Of a stretch of 28,568 bases of DNA, positions 15,801-22,876 are shown in pieces. Position 1 is the first letter of the stretch, and the number at the start of each line of letters is the position of its first letter. The notes beneath the pieces are model-generated. The model saw only the letters and a list, made by a program, of their open reading frames with translations. It was not told where the DNA came from and did not search any database. The DNA is from Bacteroidales bacterium (lineage in GTDB: Bacteria > Bacteroidota > Bacteroidia > Bacteroidales > Muribaculaceae): positions 1-28,568 of the forward strand of contig JAUNCU010000013.1 of NCBI GenBank assembly GCA_030526455.1, given 5' to 3'. Made by a program: the position numbers and the translations under genes.

Positions 15801-18263
15801 GGTATTCTCTACGATAAAGAGAAAACCACACTTATTACCGTTCCTTCAAAGTATGAAACAGAAGTTATCGACTTCTTACCCTACACCCTCAAAACCATCG
15901 GCGATTATGCTTTTGCCTATACTGGCGTGACAAAGGTAAGAATCCCTTATGGCACGACCAACATCGGAACTTGGGCTTTTGCTGGCTGCAGTAAACTCAA
16001 CACATTGAACTTGCCAAGTTCTGTAATGGCTATTGGTGCCAATGCACTGGAGTCGTGCTATGCCGACATCTACCTTGCAGCTCCCGAACCACTTCAGGGC
16101 TTTGACGAAAACGCATTCCCCGACAGCAACCGAGCCAAACTCTTTGTATCAAAGCATAGTAACACTTCCAATTATCGCACCCACGAATCTACCAAATACT
16201 TCTCCAGCATCGAGCAAAGTTCAAAGGCCAACGACTTTGAGCACGAAGATGGCGGTATGTTCTGCGTCCTCAATCCTGCTACCGAAACCCAGCCCGGTGA
16301 AGTGACGATGGTAGGCTTCCAGCCCACCGATCAGGTGACCGACGGTGCATTCGTGCCTGCCTGCGGCGATGGTTTATACACCCTTGGTGGCAAAGACTAC
16401 AAGTTTATTGACATTTGCGAAGACGCTTGTGAAGAAAACCTCGAGCTCAAATCTATCGACTTATCAAATCTGCATGATTTGAGGTTCATCAACGGGGGAG
16501 CTTTCAACAAATCTGGCCTTTCTCATGTAGCATTACCAAATAATGCACCAGTGGTCACTCAGATTACCGGTACAGCATTCGACTACACCAGCATCACCTC
16601 GCTTGCACTGACCAAGTCAATTAAAATGCGGGCGTACCCAATGTTTGGACACTGCAACCAGCTTGAATGGATTGATGTCGATGAATCCAATTCATACCAT
16701 ACTTCATTCCAAGGAATGCTCTTCGACAAAGAGCAAACGTTGTTAATGGCATGTCCAAAAGCATATCGCGGTCAAGAAAATGGGAATACCGACAAATTGA
16801 TTAATCAATTCCCAAGCACCATAGTCAACATTGAATCCTATGCATTCTCCAATTGCTCTGGCATTGAGCGCGTTGAACTCCCTTATGGATTGGAATCTCT
16901 ATTTGGTAGTGCTTTCAATAATTGCAATGCCCTTCAAGCAATAAAAATTCCAAGTTCGGTACAAAGAATATACGGATCAGTCTTTAGTGATTGCTCATCT
17001 TTAAGAGAAGTTGCTATGGCTGCCACCACCCCCGCAAACTTTTCAAACCCATATTCCGCATTCCCCAACAATGCACACATGACGCTCTATGTGCCCAAGA
17101 CTAATCCTAATGCAGTAGAGGAATACCGTGCACACGAGGCTTTCGCAAATTTTGAAACTATCGAGCGTCACTCAAAGGCCAACGACTTCGAGCACGAAGA
17201 CGGCGGTATGTTCTGCGTACTCACCCCTGCGTCCGAAACTGAGCCGGGCGAGGTGGCAATGGTAGGCTTCCAGCCCACCGAGCAAGTGACCGACGGTGCA
17301 TTCGCTCCTGCCTGCGGTGAAGGCTACTACACCTTCGGCGGTAAGAACTACAATTTCACTGCTATCTCTAATGATGCTTGCTATGCCAATACCCACTTGC
17401 TTTCGTTTGATTTCTCTCAATTAAACAAATTGACCAGCATTGGCGAGAAGGCTTTCGCTGAATGCCGTAACCTTAATGAGTTGCTCATTGGCCATAATGA
17501 GGAGTGCTCCTTTGGCGCTAACTTCTATGGCAACAACTCTCAGGACTTCAAGTGCTTCGTGCGCTGGACCGACTATCGCAAGTTCAAGAACATGGTGAAT
17601 ACCTGGAGCATGCTCGAGGGCGAAACCAAGCATCCTGTAGAGCACCTCAACTCTTACGTGCAAGTGGACGAAGACAAGGAACTCTGCGCCTTCAGCGTGG
17701 GTCATCCTGTGGACTGGAACGCTTCGGGCCTCGACGCCTATGCCATCACCAGCTACAACCGCAGCGAGGAAATGGGCACTGCATCGCCAGTAAGTTACTC
17801 ACCCGCCGGCATCGGTTTGATTATCGAGGGTCTGGAAGGCGACGTGGTTTACAAACTTGAACGCCCAACGGGCAACACATCTGTTCCACAAAACTTCCTC
17901 GTGGGCACCGCCGACGGCGAAGCCGACGCATTCACCAAGACCGTGGGCTACGTGTTCAACGAATCGCGCAAGTGCTTCACTCGCCCCACTGCCTCTACCA
18001 TCGTGCCTGAAGGTTCGGCCTACCTGCGCATCTCTAACACCCTTGCTGGCAACACCACCAAAATCACAATCGACCTGTGGCCAGAATCGGGCTTGCTGGG
18101 CGACGTGAACGGCGACGGCAATGTGGACGTGACCGACGTGACCTGCCTGATCAACAAGGTGCTCGGCTCGGCAGCGTATCCCGACGATGTGTGCGACATC
18201 AACGGCAACGGCATCATCGACGTGAGCGACATCTCTGATTTGATCTTACTCGTGATAGGATAA
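12819..18263 (+). CDS. Giant secreted BspA-like leucine-rich repeat protein with dockerin-like tail (1,814 aa)
   Basis: A signal peptide (MKKILSFLIFALLAISASA) is followed by LRR_5/BspA-type repeats of the form AFxGCxxLxxVxLPSSVxxIGxxAF. Five modules of about 306-326 residues each contain a conserved core (KANDFEHEDGGMFCV ... MVGFQPT ... VTDGAFVPACGEG), beginning near residues 196 (divergent), 522, 831, 1137 and 1454, alternating with LRR segments. A non-LRR region (about 1570-1750) precedes two dockerin-like EF-hand repeats (GDVNGDGNVDVTDVTCLIN and DINGNGIIDVSDISDLIL, about 1755-1814). BspA-type proteins act in adhesion to host proteins or other bacteria; here that role is inferred. Core segments are GC-richer and almost identical in DNA, while the intervening LRR segments are AT-rich and divergent. 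The gene has its own promoter and terminator and is flanked by similar intergenic repeats. Confidence 0.92.
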   Translation: MKKILSFLIFALLAISASAMGETFTSGKLSYTVTYYGTNETYPGVVVNGFIPNLLGSASKELEIPSTVTYNGSTYSVVEIAEGAFEERPFLETVSIDYGMYRVNANAFKGCTALTTVRLPSSVNKIGDNAFANCSALTTVSIAVPDPTSGTYSTTAFPSNAGMTLNVPKTNLDAPQLYQGMAAFSKFANVACSSEAYDFRFSDNGLFCVTKAPTKISVLPGEITMVGYKQIGISFSSAGSFEPLCGSGYYTKAGYKYKFTAISKNACWANYELTSLDLSALQYLKVIGEEAFYYCRNLSSINFPTNSLEEIYVENRAISSLGAISEIFVPKNIRFYEDFPPFHSCSMKRINVAEDSELYSSFEGCLYDKDKTTLLRCPGGYEGRTIGGNTGVLDVFPSTLTKIGFAAVTNCSNITQVKLPYGVTAISQNAFIGCTSLQSVKLPSSTKYISSRAFEGCDALSEVFIAVPDPSKGNYSDRAFPNNADLKFYVPKTNSEVIEAYRAHEAFSRFSTSDKMERSSKANDFEHEDGGMFCVTKAATDTEPGEVSMVGFQPTAQVTDGAFVPACGEGFYTFSGKNYKLTEISYYACYQNWNIRTANLAALKYLSAIKKWAFNFSTLTSIQLPTTSYNENPKITLEDWSFCMTEFETVNITKYVYVSSAAFAESNLNWFNVDEENLWHSAYEGILFDKNLTALICCPTYYNADVIDFLPYTMKSIEYNAFNNCERIKKIKIPYGTKTIGEEAFLYCRNLISASIPSSVENIEINAFDTNSLKELYIAAPSPLPGFKGIMTERIDATLYVPKTNPDAVEQYQAFEPWSNYFSSIEQSSKANDFEHEDGGMFCVVKNQDGYNLGKVTMVGFQPTDQVTDGAFVPACGEGLYTFGENSYKFTSICDHACDNNKEIKSVDLSALKYLFTIGTYAFHKATNLASIQLPITSINRPNDILIKDIALAWTKIEQIVLTKNVKITSEAFESCPLKWIDAVDDHLWYSSDEGILYDKEKTTLITVPSKYETEVIDFLPYTLKTIGDYAFAYTGVTKVRIPYGTTNIGTWAFAGCSKLNTLNLPSSVMAIGANALESCYADIYLAAPEPLQGFDENAFPDSNRAKLFVSKHSNTSNYRTHESTKYFSSIEQSSKANDFEHEDGGMFCVLNPATETQPGEVTMVGFQPTDQVTDGAFVPACGDGLYTLGGKDYKFIDICEDACEENLELKSIDLSNLHDLRFINGGAFNKSGLSHVALPNNAPVVTQITGTAFDYTSITSLALTKSIKMRAYPMFGHCNQLEWIDVDESNSYHTSFQGMLFDKEQTLLMACPKAYRGQENGNTDKLINQFPSTIVNIESYAFSNCSGIERVELPYGLESLFGSAFNNCNALQAIKIPSSVQRIYGSVFSDCSSLREVAMAATTPANFSNPYSAFPNNAHMTLYVPKTNPNAVEEYRAHEAFANFETIERHSKANDFEHEDGGMFCVLTPASETEPGEVAMVGFQPTEQVTDGAFAPACGEGYYTFGGKNYNFTAISNDACYANTHLLSFDFSQLNKLTSIGEKAFAECRNLNELLIGHNEECSFGANFYGNNSQDFKCFVRWTDYRKFKNMVNTWSMLEGETKHPVEHLNSYVQVDEDKELCAFSVGHPVDWNASGLDAYAITSYNRSEEMGTASPVSYSPAGIGLIIEGLEGDVVYKLERPTGNTSVPQNFLVGTADGEADAFTKTVGYVFNESRKCFTRPTASTIVPEGSAYLRISNTLAGNTTKITIDLWPESGLLGDVNGDGNVDVTDVTCLINKVLGSAAYPDDVCDINGNGIIDVSDISDLILLVIG
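13404..17400 (+). repeat. Five-module internal repeat of the BspA-like gene
   Basis: Equivalent codons of the repeated core fall at 13404, 14382, 15309, 16227 and 17178, giving periods of 978, 927, 918 and 951 bp, all multiples of three. The last four copies share long, nearly identical DNA (for example GCCAACGACTTTGAGCACGA in copies two to four); the first copy is clearly diverged. This points to tandem duplication with continuing sequence homogenisation of the core. Confidence 0.85.
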
Positions 18264-18291
18264 ACATTTCCCTTCATAGCACCATGTGCAA

Positions 18292-18338
18292 CCAGCCCCT
18301 GCTAGACCACTCCTATTCAGCAGGGGCTGGATTTTTTT
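18292..18338 (+). terminator. Rho-independent terminator of the BspA-like gene
   Basis: CCAGCCCCTGCT (18292-18303) and AGCAGGGGCTGG (18319-18330) form a perfect 12-bp stem with a 15-nt loop, followed by a run of seven T residues. It begins 28 bp after the stop codon. Confidence 0.93.
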
Positions 18339-18354
18339 CCTTAAGGTCAACGAG

Positions 18355-18665
18355 TTGCTTGCCTAAATAAGCCACGAATCAGACAGGGAGAGAATGAGCC
18401 ATAAATTAGACAGGGAAAGAATAAGCCACGAATGAGCACAAATTCTCACAAATTTATTTATCTCCGCAAATAAGACGAAATGCCATTTCGCCCTGTGCCG
18501 GGTATTTAACACCAAATTTCACCAATTAAGACCAATTATACCAATTTTTTGTTTTTTTCGTGGTGTTTTTGTCAACGAATTGACTCTTAAATAATCTGTG
18601 AGATCTGCGAGATTTCAGTGTGGGGCATCACCGCCGGGCGGTGACTATCGTCTTAACTTCATAAT
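18355..18665. repeat. AT-rich intergenic repeat, copy B (downstream of the BspA-like gene)
   Basis: A gene-free stretch of degenerate CACGAAT and ACCAATT units related to copy A at 12265-12545. It contains the matched segment 18418-18462 and the TGTGGGGCA ... CTTAACTTC end. At 18628-18644 it carries a near-palindrome with 8-bp arms (TCACCGCC / GGCGGTGA). A small hairpin CGAAAT/ATTTCG is at 18476-18490. No coding capacity is seen. Confidence 0.6.
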
Positions 18666-18707
18666 TTCTAAAAAATGCCCCCTCTTCACTCCCTTCGAAA
18701 AAGTTTT

Positions 18708-18739
18708 TTTGCTCCTTTGCGGAATTGTGTGTAACTTTG
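18708..18739 (+). promoter_or_regulatory. Promoter of the first cobalamin-riboswitch transcript
   Basis: TTTG at 18708-18711, a 20-bp spacer and TAACTTTG at 18732-18739 match the Bacteroidota promoter. The riboswitch aptamer begins just downstream. The same -7 sequence, TAACTTTG, precedes the second riboswitch on the minus strand. Confidence 0.8.
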
Positions 18740-18754
18740 CATCGACAAAACTAA

Positions 18755-18965
18755 CATGTGAGGTTCTCCGCTTTTTGGAGATGCAAAAGGGAATCAGGTG
18801 CGAATCCTGAACAGTCCCGCTGCTGTAAGTTCCCTCCATCAGTTCGTTTTCTCTCTTTATAGCCACTGGCAGTAATTATCCGTCATCTCTCTGAAAAAAA
18901 GACGACTACATCATTGACCGGGAAGGCTTGAAGGCGAACGGGAACAAGTCAGAATACCTGCCTCG
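18755..18965 (+). promoter_or_regulatory. Cobalamin riboswitch upstream of the 274-aa/BtuG-like operon
   Basis: The conserved aptamer segments are present in order: AAAAGGGAATCAGGTG and CGAATCCTGAACAGTCCCGC (18785-18820), CTGCTGTAAGTTCCCT, a B12 box AGCCACTGG (18861-18869), and a 3' segment AGTCAGAATACCTGCC (18948-18963). The first coding start (19215) lies about 250 nt beyond the aptamer, an unusually long expression platform. A 13-bp inverted repeat links 18903-18915, inside the aptamer, to 19024-19036. Adenosyl- or other cobalamins would be expected to turn the downstream genes off. Confidence 0.92.
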
Positions 18966-19036
18966 GCATGCAGCCTTGTTATGGTTCACGTGGACATGGA
19001 CCGAGGCCGAAACACAACTGAAGAATGATGTAGTCG
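18903..19036 (+). repeat. 13-bp inverted repeat spanning the riboswitch 3' half
   Basis: CGACTACATCATT (18903-18915) and AATGATGTAGTCG (19024-19036) are perfect reverse complements. The left arm lies between the B12 box and the conserved aptamer 3' end; the right arm lies 60 nt past the aptamer and is followed by CAAAAAAGC. It is a candidate long-range switching helix. Confidence 0.7.
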
Positions 19037-19214
19037 CAAAAAAGCACTGTATTTTTTACGATTTTTCTCACTCCCACAGCACCTGTGCCTCCTCGCGAAG
19101 CATGATGCGCAATTGTGACACCAGCGCCAGCCGCCGCCACGCGAACTTTTAAAACAACGTAGATACAACTACTAACTATTTTATTCAATAACGTTTTTAA
19201 AAGTTCAAGAAACA

Positions 19215-20039
19215 ATGAAAAAGTTTTACACCCTTCTCACCGCGCTCCTTTGCGCTGCCACTATGATGGCTCAAACCAACGTACCTCGCACTAAGATTGC
19301 CTACAAGGCTCCTTCTAACGCTGCGGCATTCTCTTTCAGCGACATCAAGAACTGGAGCGGCGAAGGTAGCTACAGCGCTGCACTGGCACTGAAGTGGACT
19401 GGCAGCGAATACACTTGGGTATTTGGCTACCACTTCGACGGCGAAAAGACTGGCGCCGACATGATTATGGAAATCGCTGCCAACAACCCTCGCTTCTTCG
19501 TGCTCGCAGCAAGCACTGCTTATGGCACCACAGTGGGTGGCTTCGGTTGGGACGCCGACAACAATGGCTTTGAACTGAAGGACGCCAACGGCAACACCGT
19601 GACTGCCGACGAACGCGGCGTGTACACCATCAGCGGCACCAACTTCGACAGTTACACCGCTGCCAGCGAAGCCGACTTCTGGAACAGCGGCTGGATGAGC
19701 AAGGGCTACTGGAGTTACAACATCGCCACCAACCCTGCCGAAAAAATCAGTTACGCCAGCACCGGCTGCACTGGCCGCAAACTCGCCGACGGCGTGTGGG
19801 ACCTCTGGCTCTTCTCTCCATTCAGCGGCGAAACCAACACTTGGGGCGACTTCGTAGCCGTTCCCGCCAACCAGGAAACTCCTACCGCTATCGACGACGT
19901 AGCAGCCGACAAGACCATCGCCTCTGTGAAATACGTGAACCTCGCAGGCCAGATGAGCGACACCGCTTTCGAAGGCGTGAACATCGTAGTTACCACCTAC
20001 ACCGACGGCACCAAGGCTACTGCTAAGTGCGTGAAATAA
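19215..20039 (+). CDS. Secreted cobalamin-locus surface protein with sorting-like tail (274 aa)
   Basis: A signal peptide (MKKFYTLLTALLCAATMMAQ) is followed by one globular domain with SDIKNWSGEGSYSAALALKW (about 41-60), VFGYHFDGEKTGADMI and YWSYNIATNP...RKLADGVWDLW. I recognise this pattern from uncharacterised secreted proteins in Bacteroidales B12 loci but cannot give a family name. Residues 230-274 (IASVKYVNLAGQMSDTAF...TTYTDGTKATAKCVK) form a type IX-secretion-like C-terminal domain, almost identical to that of the 311-residue protein at 22989-23924. It is the first gene after the cobalamin riboswitch, with the BtuG-like gene 19 bp downstream. A role in binding or presenting cobalamin at the surface is inferred from context only. 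No lipobox is present, so anchoring would depend on the tail. Confidence 0.85.
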   Translation: MKKFYTLLTALLCAATMMAQTNVPRTKIAYKAPSNAAAFSFSDIKNWSGEGSYSAALALKWTGSEYTWVFGYHFDGEKTGADMIMEIAANNPRFFVLAASTAYGTTVGGFGWDADNNGFELKDANGNTVTADERGVYTISGTNFDSYTAASEADFWNSGWMSKGYWSYNIATNPAEKISYASTGCTGRKLADGVWDLWLFSPFSGETNTWGDFVAVPANQETPTAIDDVAADKTIASVKYVNLAGQMSDTAFEGVNIVVTTYTDGTKATAKCVK

Positions 20040-20058
20040 TCATTCTTCTGCAAAAAAA

Positions 20059-21318
20059 ATGATGATTAAAAAGCATATCATTTCGCTGGCGATGGCGGCG
20101 ATGGCCTCTTGTGCCATGGCTGAGTACACCGACGGCCTGTGGCTGCTCAACGAAGACTGGTTTGGACACAACTCCAGCACCGTGAACTTCTACAGTTACA
20201 CCGACGGCACCATCACCTATCGCGCCTTCCAGAAGGAAAACAAAGGCCTCACCCTGGGCAACACCACCCAATTCTGCACGCAAGATGACAGCAACATCTA
20301 CTTCTGCTCGAAGCAGAACTACGGCCAGACGGGCGGACGCTTTATCGTGGCCGATGCCAAGACGCTGCAAGCCAAGCACAGCATCAACGCCTTCGACGGC
20401 GGTGGCGACACCCGCGCCTGCCTCCCCGTGAGCAGCACGCAGGTATTTATAGGCACCACTAGCGGCATCTACGTCTACAACCCCACCAACGGCGAAATCA
20501 CGTCGACGCCCATCGAGGGCACTGGCGTGAAGGAGCCAGGGGAGATGGCAGTGGCCAACGGTCGCCTCTTCGTGTGCGCACAGGGTCTGGGCGTGTATGT
20601 GATCAATCTCAACAACCTCGCGCTGGAGAAAACCATCGAGGTTTCGAGCAGCACCTGCACGCTCTTCACCGTGGGCGAACAAGTGTGGGTGGCAGTGAAC
20701 GACTGCTCATGGGGCACCCCATCGAGCAGCAACACCGAGCAATTCATCGAAATCGACACCCTGGCGCTCGAAGCAAAGACACCAGTGGACGTGGCTATGG
20801 CTTGCCAAAACTCGTCGTGGGCATGGCGAAAGACTTCACCTAGCGTGGATGAGCAAAACAAGGTGCTCTACTACGCCCCTGCCGACGGTGGCAACTTCGT
20901 CAGCAAATACGACATGGCCACCGGCCAATTCACCCAGGAGTTCATCGTGCTGCCCGAGGGCGAGAGCATGTATGGCAACTCTGTGGCTTTCGACGCCCGC
21001 AAAGGCATCATCGCCGTGATGTGTTTTGAAGGCTACGGCAACGCCAACTTCCACTTCCACACCTTCAACACCGCAGGCGAACTGCTCAGCAGCATCCCCC
21101 TCGAGGAAAACTACTGGTTCCCCGCCATGGTGATGGTGGCAAAAGAAAGCAGCAAGCCCACCGGCATCAGCGAGGTGGAAGGTGAGAAAGAAGTGGCATC
21201 GGTGCGCTACTACGACGCCGCCGGCCACTGCAGCGCCACCCCATGGGCCGGCCTCAACATCGTGCTCACCACCTACACCGACGGCACCCACATCACCACA
21301 AAAAAGATGATCAAATAA
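20059..21318 (+). CDS. BtuG-like beta-propeller (DUF5074/YncE-type) with sorting-like tail (419 aa)
   Basis: Signal peptide MMIKKHIISLAMAAMASCAMA, then about 350 residues of repeating propeller strands: LWLLNEDWFGHNSSTVNFYS, RFIVADAKTLQAKHSINAFD, LFVCAQGLGVYVINLNNLAL, EQFIEIDTLALEAKTPVDV. This is the pattern of BtuG, the surface cobalamin-binding propeller that caps BtuB in Bacteroides. Unlike the lipoprotein BtuG at 25097, its signal peptide lacks a convincing lipobox and it ends with a YYDAAG...LTTYTDGT sorting-like domain (about 377-419). It would therefore reach the surface by a different route. The gene follows the 274-residue gene by 19 bp under one cobalamin riboswitch. It may start at the second ATG (20062). 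Direct cobalamin binding is inferred from family and riboswitch. Confidence 0.85.
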   Translation: MMIKKHIISLAMAAMASCAMAEYTDGLWLLNEDWFGHNSSTVNFYSYTDGTITYRAFQKENKGLTLGNTTQFCTQDDSNIYFCSKQNYGQTGGRFIVADAKTLQAKHSINAFDGGGDTRACLPVSSTQVFIGTTSGIYVYNPTNGEITSTPIEGTGVKEPGEMAVANGRLFVCAQGLGVYVINLNNLALEKTIEVSSSTCTLFTVGEQVWVAVNDCSWGTPSSSNTEQFIEIDTLALEAKTPVDVAMACQNSSWAWRKTSPSVDEQNKVLYYAPADGGNFVSKYDMATGQFTQEFIVLPEGESMYGNSVAFDARKGIIAVMCFEGYGNANFHFHTFNTAGELLSSIPLEENYWFPAMVMVAKESSKPTGISEVEGEKEVASVRYYDAAGHCSATPWAGLNIVLTTYTDGTHITTKKMIK

Positions 21319-21354
21319 TGGCTTGAAATCATATATATAGTAACACAAAAACGA

Positions 21355-21402
21355 AGATGGCACCCATCCGCGACTGGACAGGTGCCATCTGTTATTTTTT
21401 TT
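21355..21402 (+). terminator. Terminator shared by the BtuG-like operon and the convergent fic gene
   Basis: AGATGGCACC (21355-21364) and GGTGCCATCT (21381-21390) form a perfect 10-bp stem, followed on the plus strand by GTTATTTTTTTT. On the minus strand the hairpin is followed by TCGTTTTTGTG, so it can serve both converging transcripts. Confidence 0.88.
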
Positions 21403-21411
21403 GGGGCGGCA

Positions 21412-22305
21412 TCAGAAAGGTATGCGATGATAGTGGAGCAGGGCTTTGAATTCGTCTTGCGCCGTGAGGCAGGTATCGAGCAAAAAGCCCTTGATGCGAG
21501 GCCATTCCCTCAACCCTCGATAATAAAACATCTTAAGGTCTTCGGTGATGATGAAAGGCACGATGCCGCGGGCCAAGCATTCCTTAAACATGATGAGACG
21601 CCCCACCCTGCCATTGCTATCCTGAAACGGATGAATGGCCTCGAAACGCTGATGAAAATCCACAATGTCGTCGAGCGTCTTCTTGCGCTTTTTATTATAC
21701 TGCTTCAGCAACGCCTTCATCTGCCGCGACACGTCCTCGGGCGCACAAGTTTCCATGCCGCCCACCTCATTAGGCAACTGCTTGTAATCACCCACAGCAA
21801 ACCAAGTTTTCATGCTGTGCAGAGTGCCACTTTTGAGCGTGCGATGAAGATCCTTGATAAGCGATTCCGAAAGCGGATCGGTGGCGGCATCAATAATCTG
21901 GTCGATGCACCGGAAGTGATTCACCGTTTCTTGGATATCGTTCACACTCACAGCCTCATCGGTGATACCGATGGTGTTGGTCTCAAAAATGTAGCGCGTC
22001 TGCTCATGGGTGAGGCGGCTGCCCTCTATGTGGTTGGAGTTATATGTAAGGTCGATTTGCACACGATGATACACACTGCCCTTGAGTTTCATCGCCTTTT
22101 GTTCGCGCAGCGCAGCGAGCAATGGCGAAACTTTCACCACAGCCATCCTTTTGGGCTGCATCGTGGCCGAGGCGGGAATATTCCAAGTTTTGCCCACCAT
22201 AACGGCTCCTTCTATTTTCCCAGCGGCACAATAATTTCTCACAGTGCGCTCCGAAACACCCCGCTGCTCAGCAAATTGTTTGACACTTACAAATTTCTCT
22301 TCCAT
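21412..22305 (-). CDS. Fic-domain AMPylase with N-terminal HTH
   Basis: A 297-residue Fic protein. The catalytic loop HPFQDSNGRVGR (residues 225-236) fits HPFxx(G/S)NGRxxR, with His225 as general base. An inhibitory-helix motif SNHIEG (90-95, SxxxEG) precedes the core, marking a class II, self-inhibited enzyme. Residues 5-45 (VSVKQFAEQRGVSERTVRNYCAAGKI) form an HTH, so the protein can probably bind DNA. Fic enzymes usually transfer AMP to Tyr, Thr or Ser residues of target proteins; the target here is unknown. The frame is open to 22353, but the predicted transcript start (about 22345) and the HTH position favour the ATG at 22305. Three inverted-repeat operators lie directly upstream. The gene sits between two convergent B12 transcripts with no evident functional link. 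Confidence 0.9.
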   Translation of the reverse strand: MEEKFVSVKQFAEQRGVSERTVRNYCAAGKIEGAVMVGKTWNIPASATMQPKRMAVVKVSPLLAALREQKAMKLKGSVYHRVQIDLTYNSNHIEGSRLTHEQTRYIFETNTIGITDEAVSVNDIQETVNHFRCIDQIIDAATDPLSESLIKDLHRTLKSGTLHSMKTWFAVGDYKQLPNEVGGMETCAPEDVSRQMKALLKQYNKKRKKTLDDIVDFHQRFEAIHPFQDSNGRVGRLIMFKECLARGIVPFIITEDLKMFYYRGLREWPRIKGFLLDTCLTAQDEFKALLHYHRIPF

Positions 22306-22319
22306 GCTAATCCGTATTC

Positions 22320-22344
22320 TATCGGCAAGTAATTTTTGCCGATA
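22320..22344. promoter_or_regulatory. Candidate Fic operator, site 1
   Basis: TATCGGCAA (22320-22328) and TTGCCGATA (22336-22344) are perfect inverted half-sites with a 7-bp gap, 15 bp before the fic start codon and covering the predicted transcript start. The half-site is shared with the palindromes at 22366 and 22410. Confidence 0.6.
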
Positions 22345-22350
22345 ACAGGG

Positions 22351-22382
22351 CAAAATTAGCGATTTTTGCCGATATCGGCAAG
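22351..22382 (-). promoter_or_regulatory. Predicted fic promoter
   Basis: The minus strand has TAATTTTG (22351-22358) as a -7 box and CTTG (22379-22382) as a weak -33 element, with a 20-bp spacer. Operator site 2 lies within the spacer and overlaps the -33 element, as expected for repression. Confidence 0.6.
22366..22381. promoter_or_regulatory. Candidate Fic operator, site 2 (perfect palindrome)
   Basis: TTGCCGATATCGGCAA is a perfect 16-bp palindrome between the predicted -33 and -7 boxes of fic. It is the best candidate for binding by the Fic protein's own HTH. Confidence 0.65.
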
Positions 22383-22409
22383 TTTCTACACATTTTTAAG
22401 AGCCATTCT

Positions 22410-22425
22410 TTGCCGATATCGGCAT
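22410..22425. promoter_or_regulatory. Candidate Fic operator, site 3
   Basis: TTGCCGATATCGGCAT contains a 14-bp perfect palindrome (22411-22424) identical to the core of site 2, 44 bp further upstream of fic, a spacing of about four helical turns. Confidence 0.6.
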
Positions 22426-22835
22426 AATGCGAGTATAAGTTGGCGGGGAGAGTTTGTCCGAAAAACTTGGGCTGCTACCATACCCGACCCTCTCCGAGGC
22501 TCTTTTCTTTGCAGTTTCCCTTCTCCAAGCCGCGCGAGCGAATTGCTTCGCAATCCACTCGCTTGCATGGAGTTAACCATAATAAGAGGGTGTTGCAGAA
22601 CTCAAAAATATGCCCCAAAATGGGAAATTTATGGTAGGGACGCGATACATCGCGTCCGCATTAGGCGTTGGTAATCAAAACAATAGCATTCGCCTGGCGC
22701 GAACGCGAAGTATCGCGTCCCTACCACATGATGCATTTTGCCCCCACATGCTACATTCCCCCGCAACCACATGCCGCATTTCCCCCTGCCGTCGTGCCCC
22801 CCTTCCCTTTAAGGGAGGGCTGGGGAGAGGCTTTT
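22426..22835. other. Gene-free spacer with several inverted repeats
   Basis: No credible gene is seen. It holds a hairpin GCGAGCGA/TCGCTTGC (22534-22566) enclosing ATTGC/GCAAT, the large palindromic element at 22632-22726, and a TCCCTTTAAGGGA palindrome near 22803-22817 within a GGGCTGGGGAG-type stretch. The mixture of unrelated palindromes suggests that dispersed intergenic repeats accumulate here. Confidence 0.5.
22632..22726. repeat. Large palindromic element of GGACGCGAT repeats
   Basis: TGGTAGGGACGCGATA (22632-22647) and TATCGCGTCCCTACCA (22711-22726) are perfect 16-bp inverted repeats. Nested within are the small palindrome GGACGCGAT/ATCGCGTCC (22638-22657), a degenerate second one (22701-22720), and AGGCG/CGCCT (22663-22695). 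The small palindrome is the same as that at 53-72. It looks like two copies of a dispersed repeat in head-to-head orientation. Confidence 0.75.
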
Positions 22836-22876
22836 TAAAAAGGCACCTGGCTTTTCGTGAAGAAGAGCCAGGTGCC
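22836..22876 (-). terminator. Terminator of the btuB operon
   Basis: GGCACCTGGCT (22842-22852) and AGCCAGGTGCC (22866-22876) form a perfect 11-bp stem. On the minus strand the hairpin is followed by TTTTTAAAAAGC. It lies about 110 bp downstream of the last gene of the operon. Confidence 0.85.

Noticed and set aside
18928..19152. 74-codon frame inside the first cobalamin riboswitch
   Set aside because: It overlaps conserved aptamer segments and the inverted repeat, and has no recognisable protein features. A leader-peptide role is not supported.
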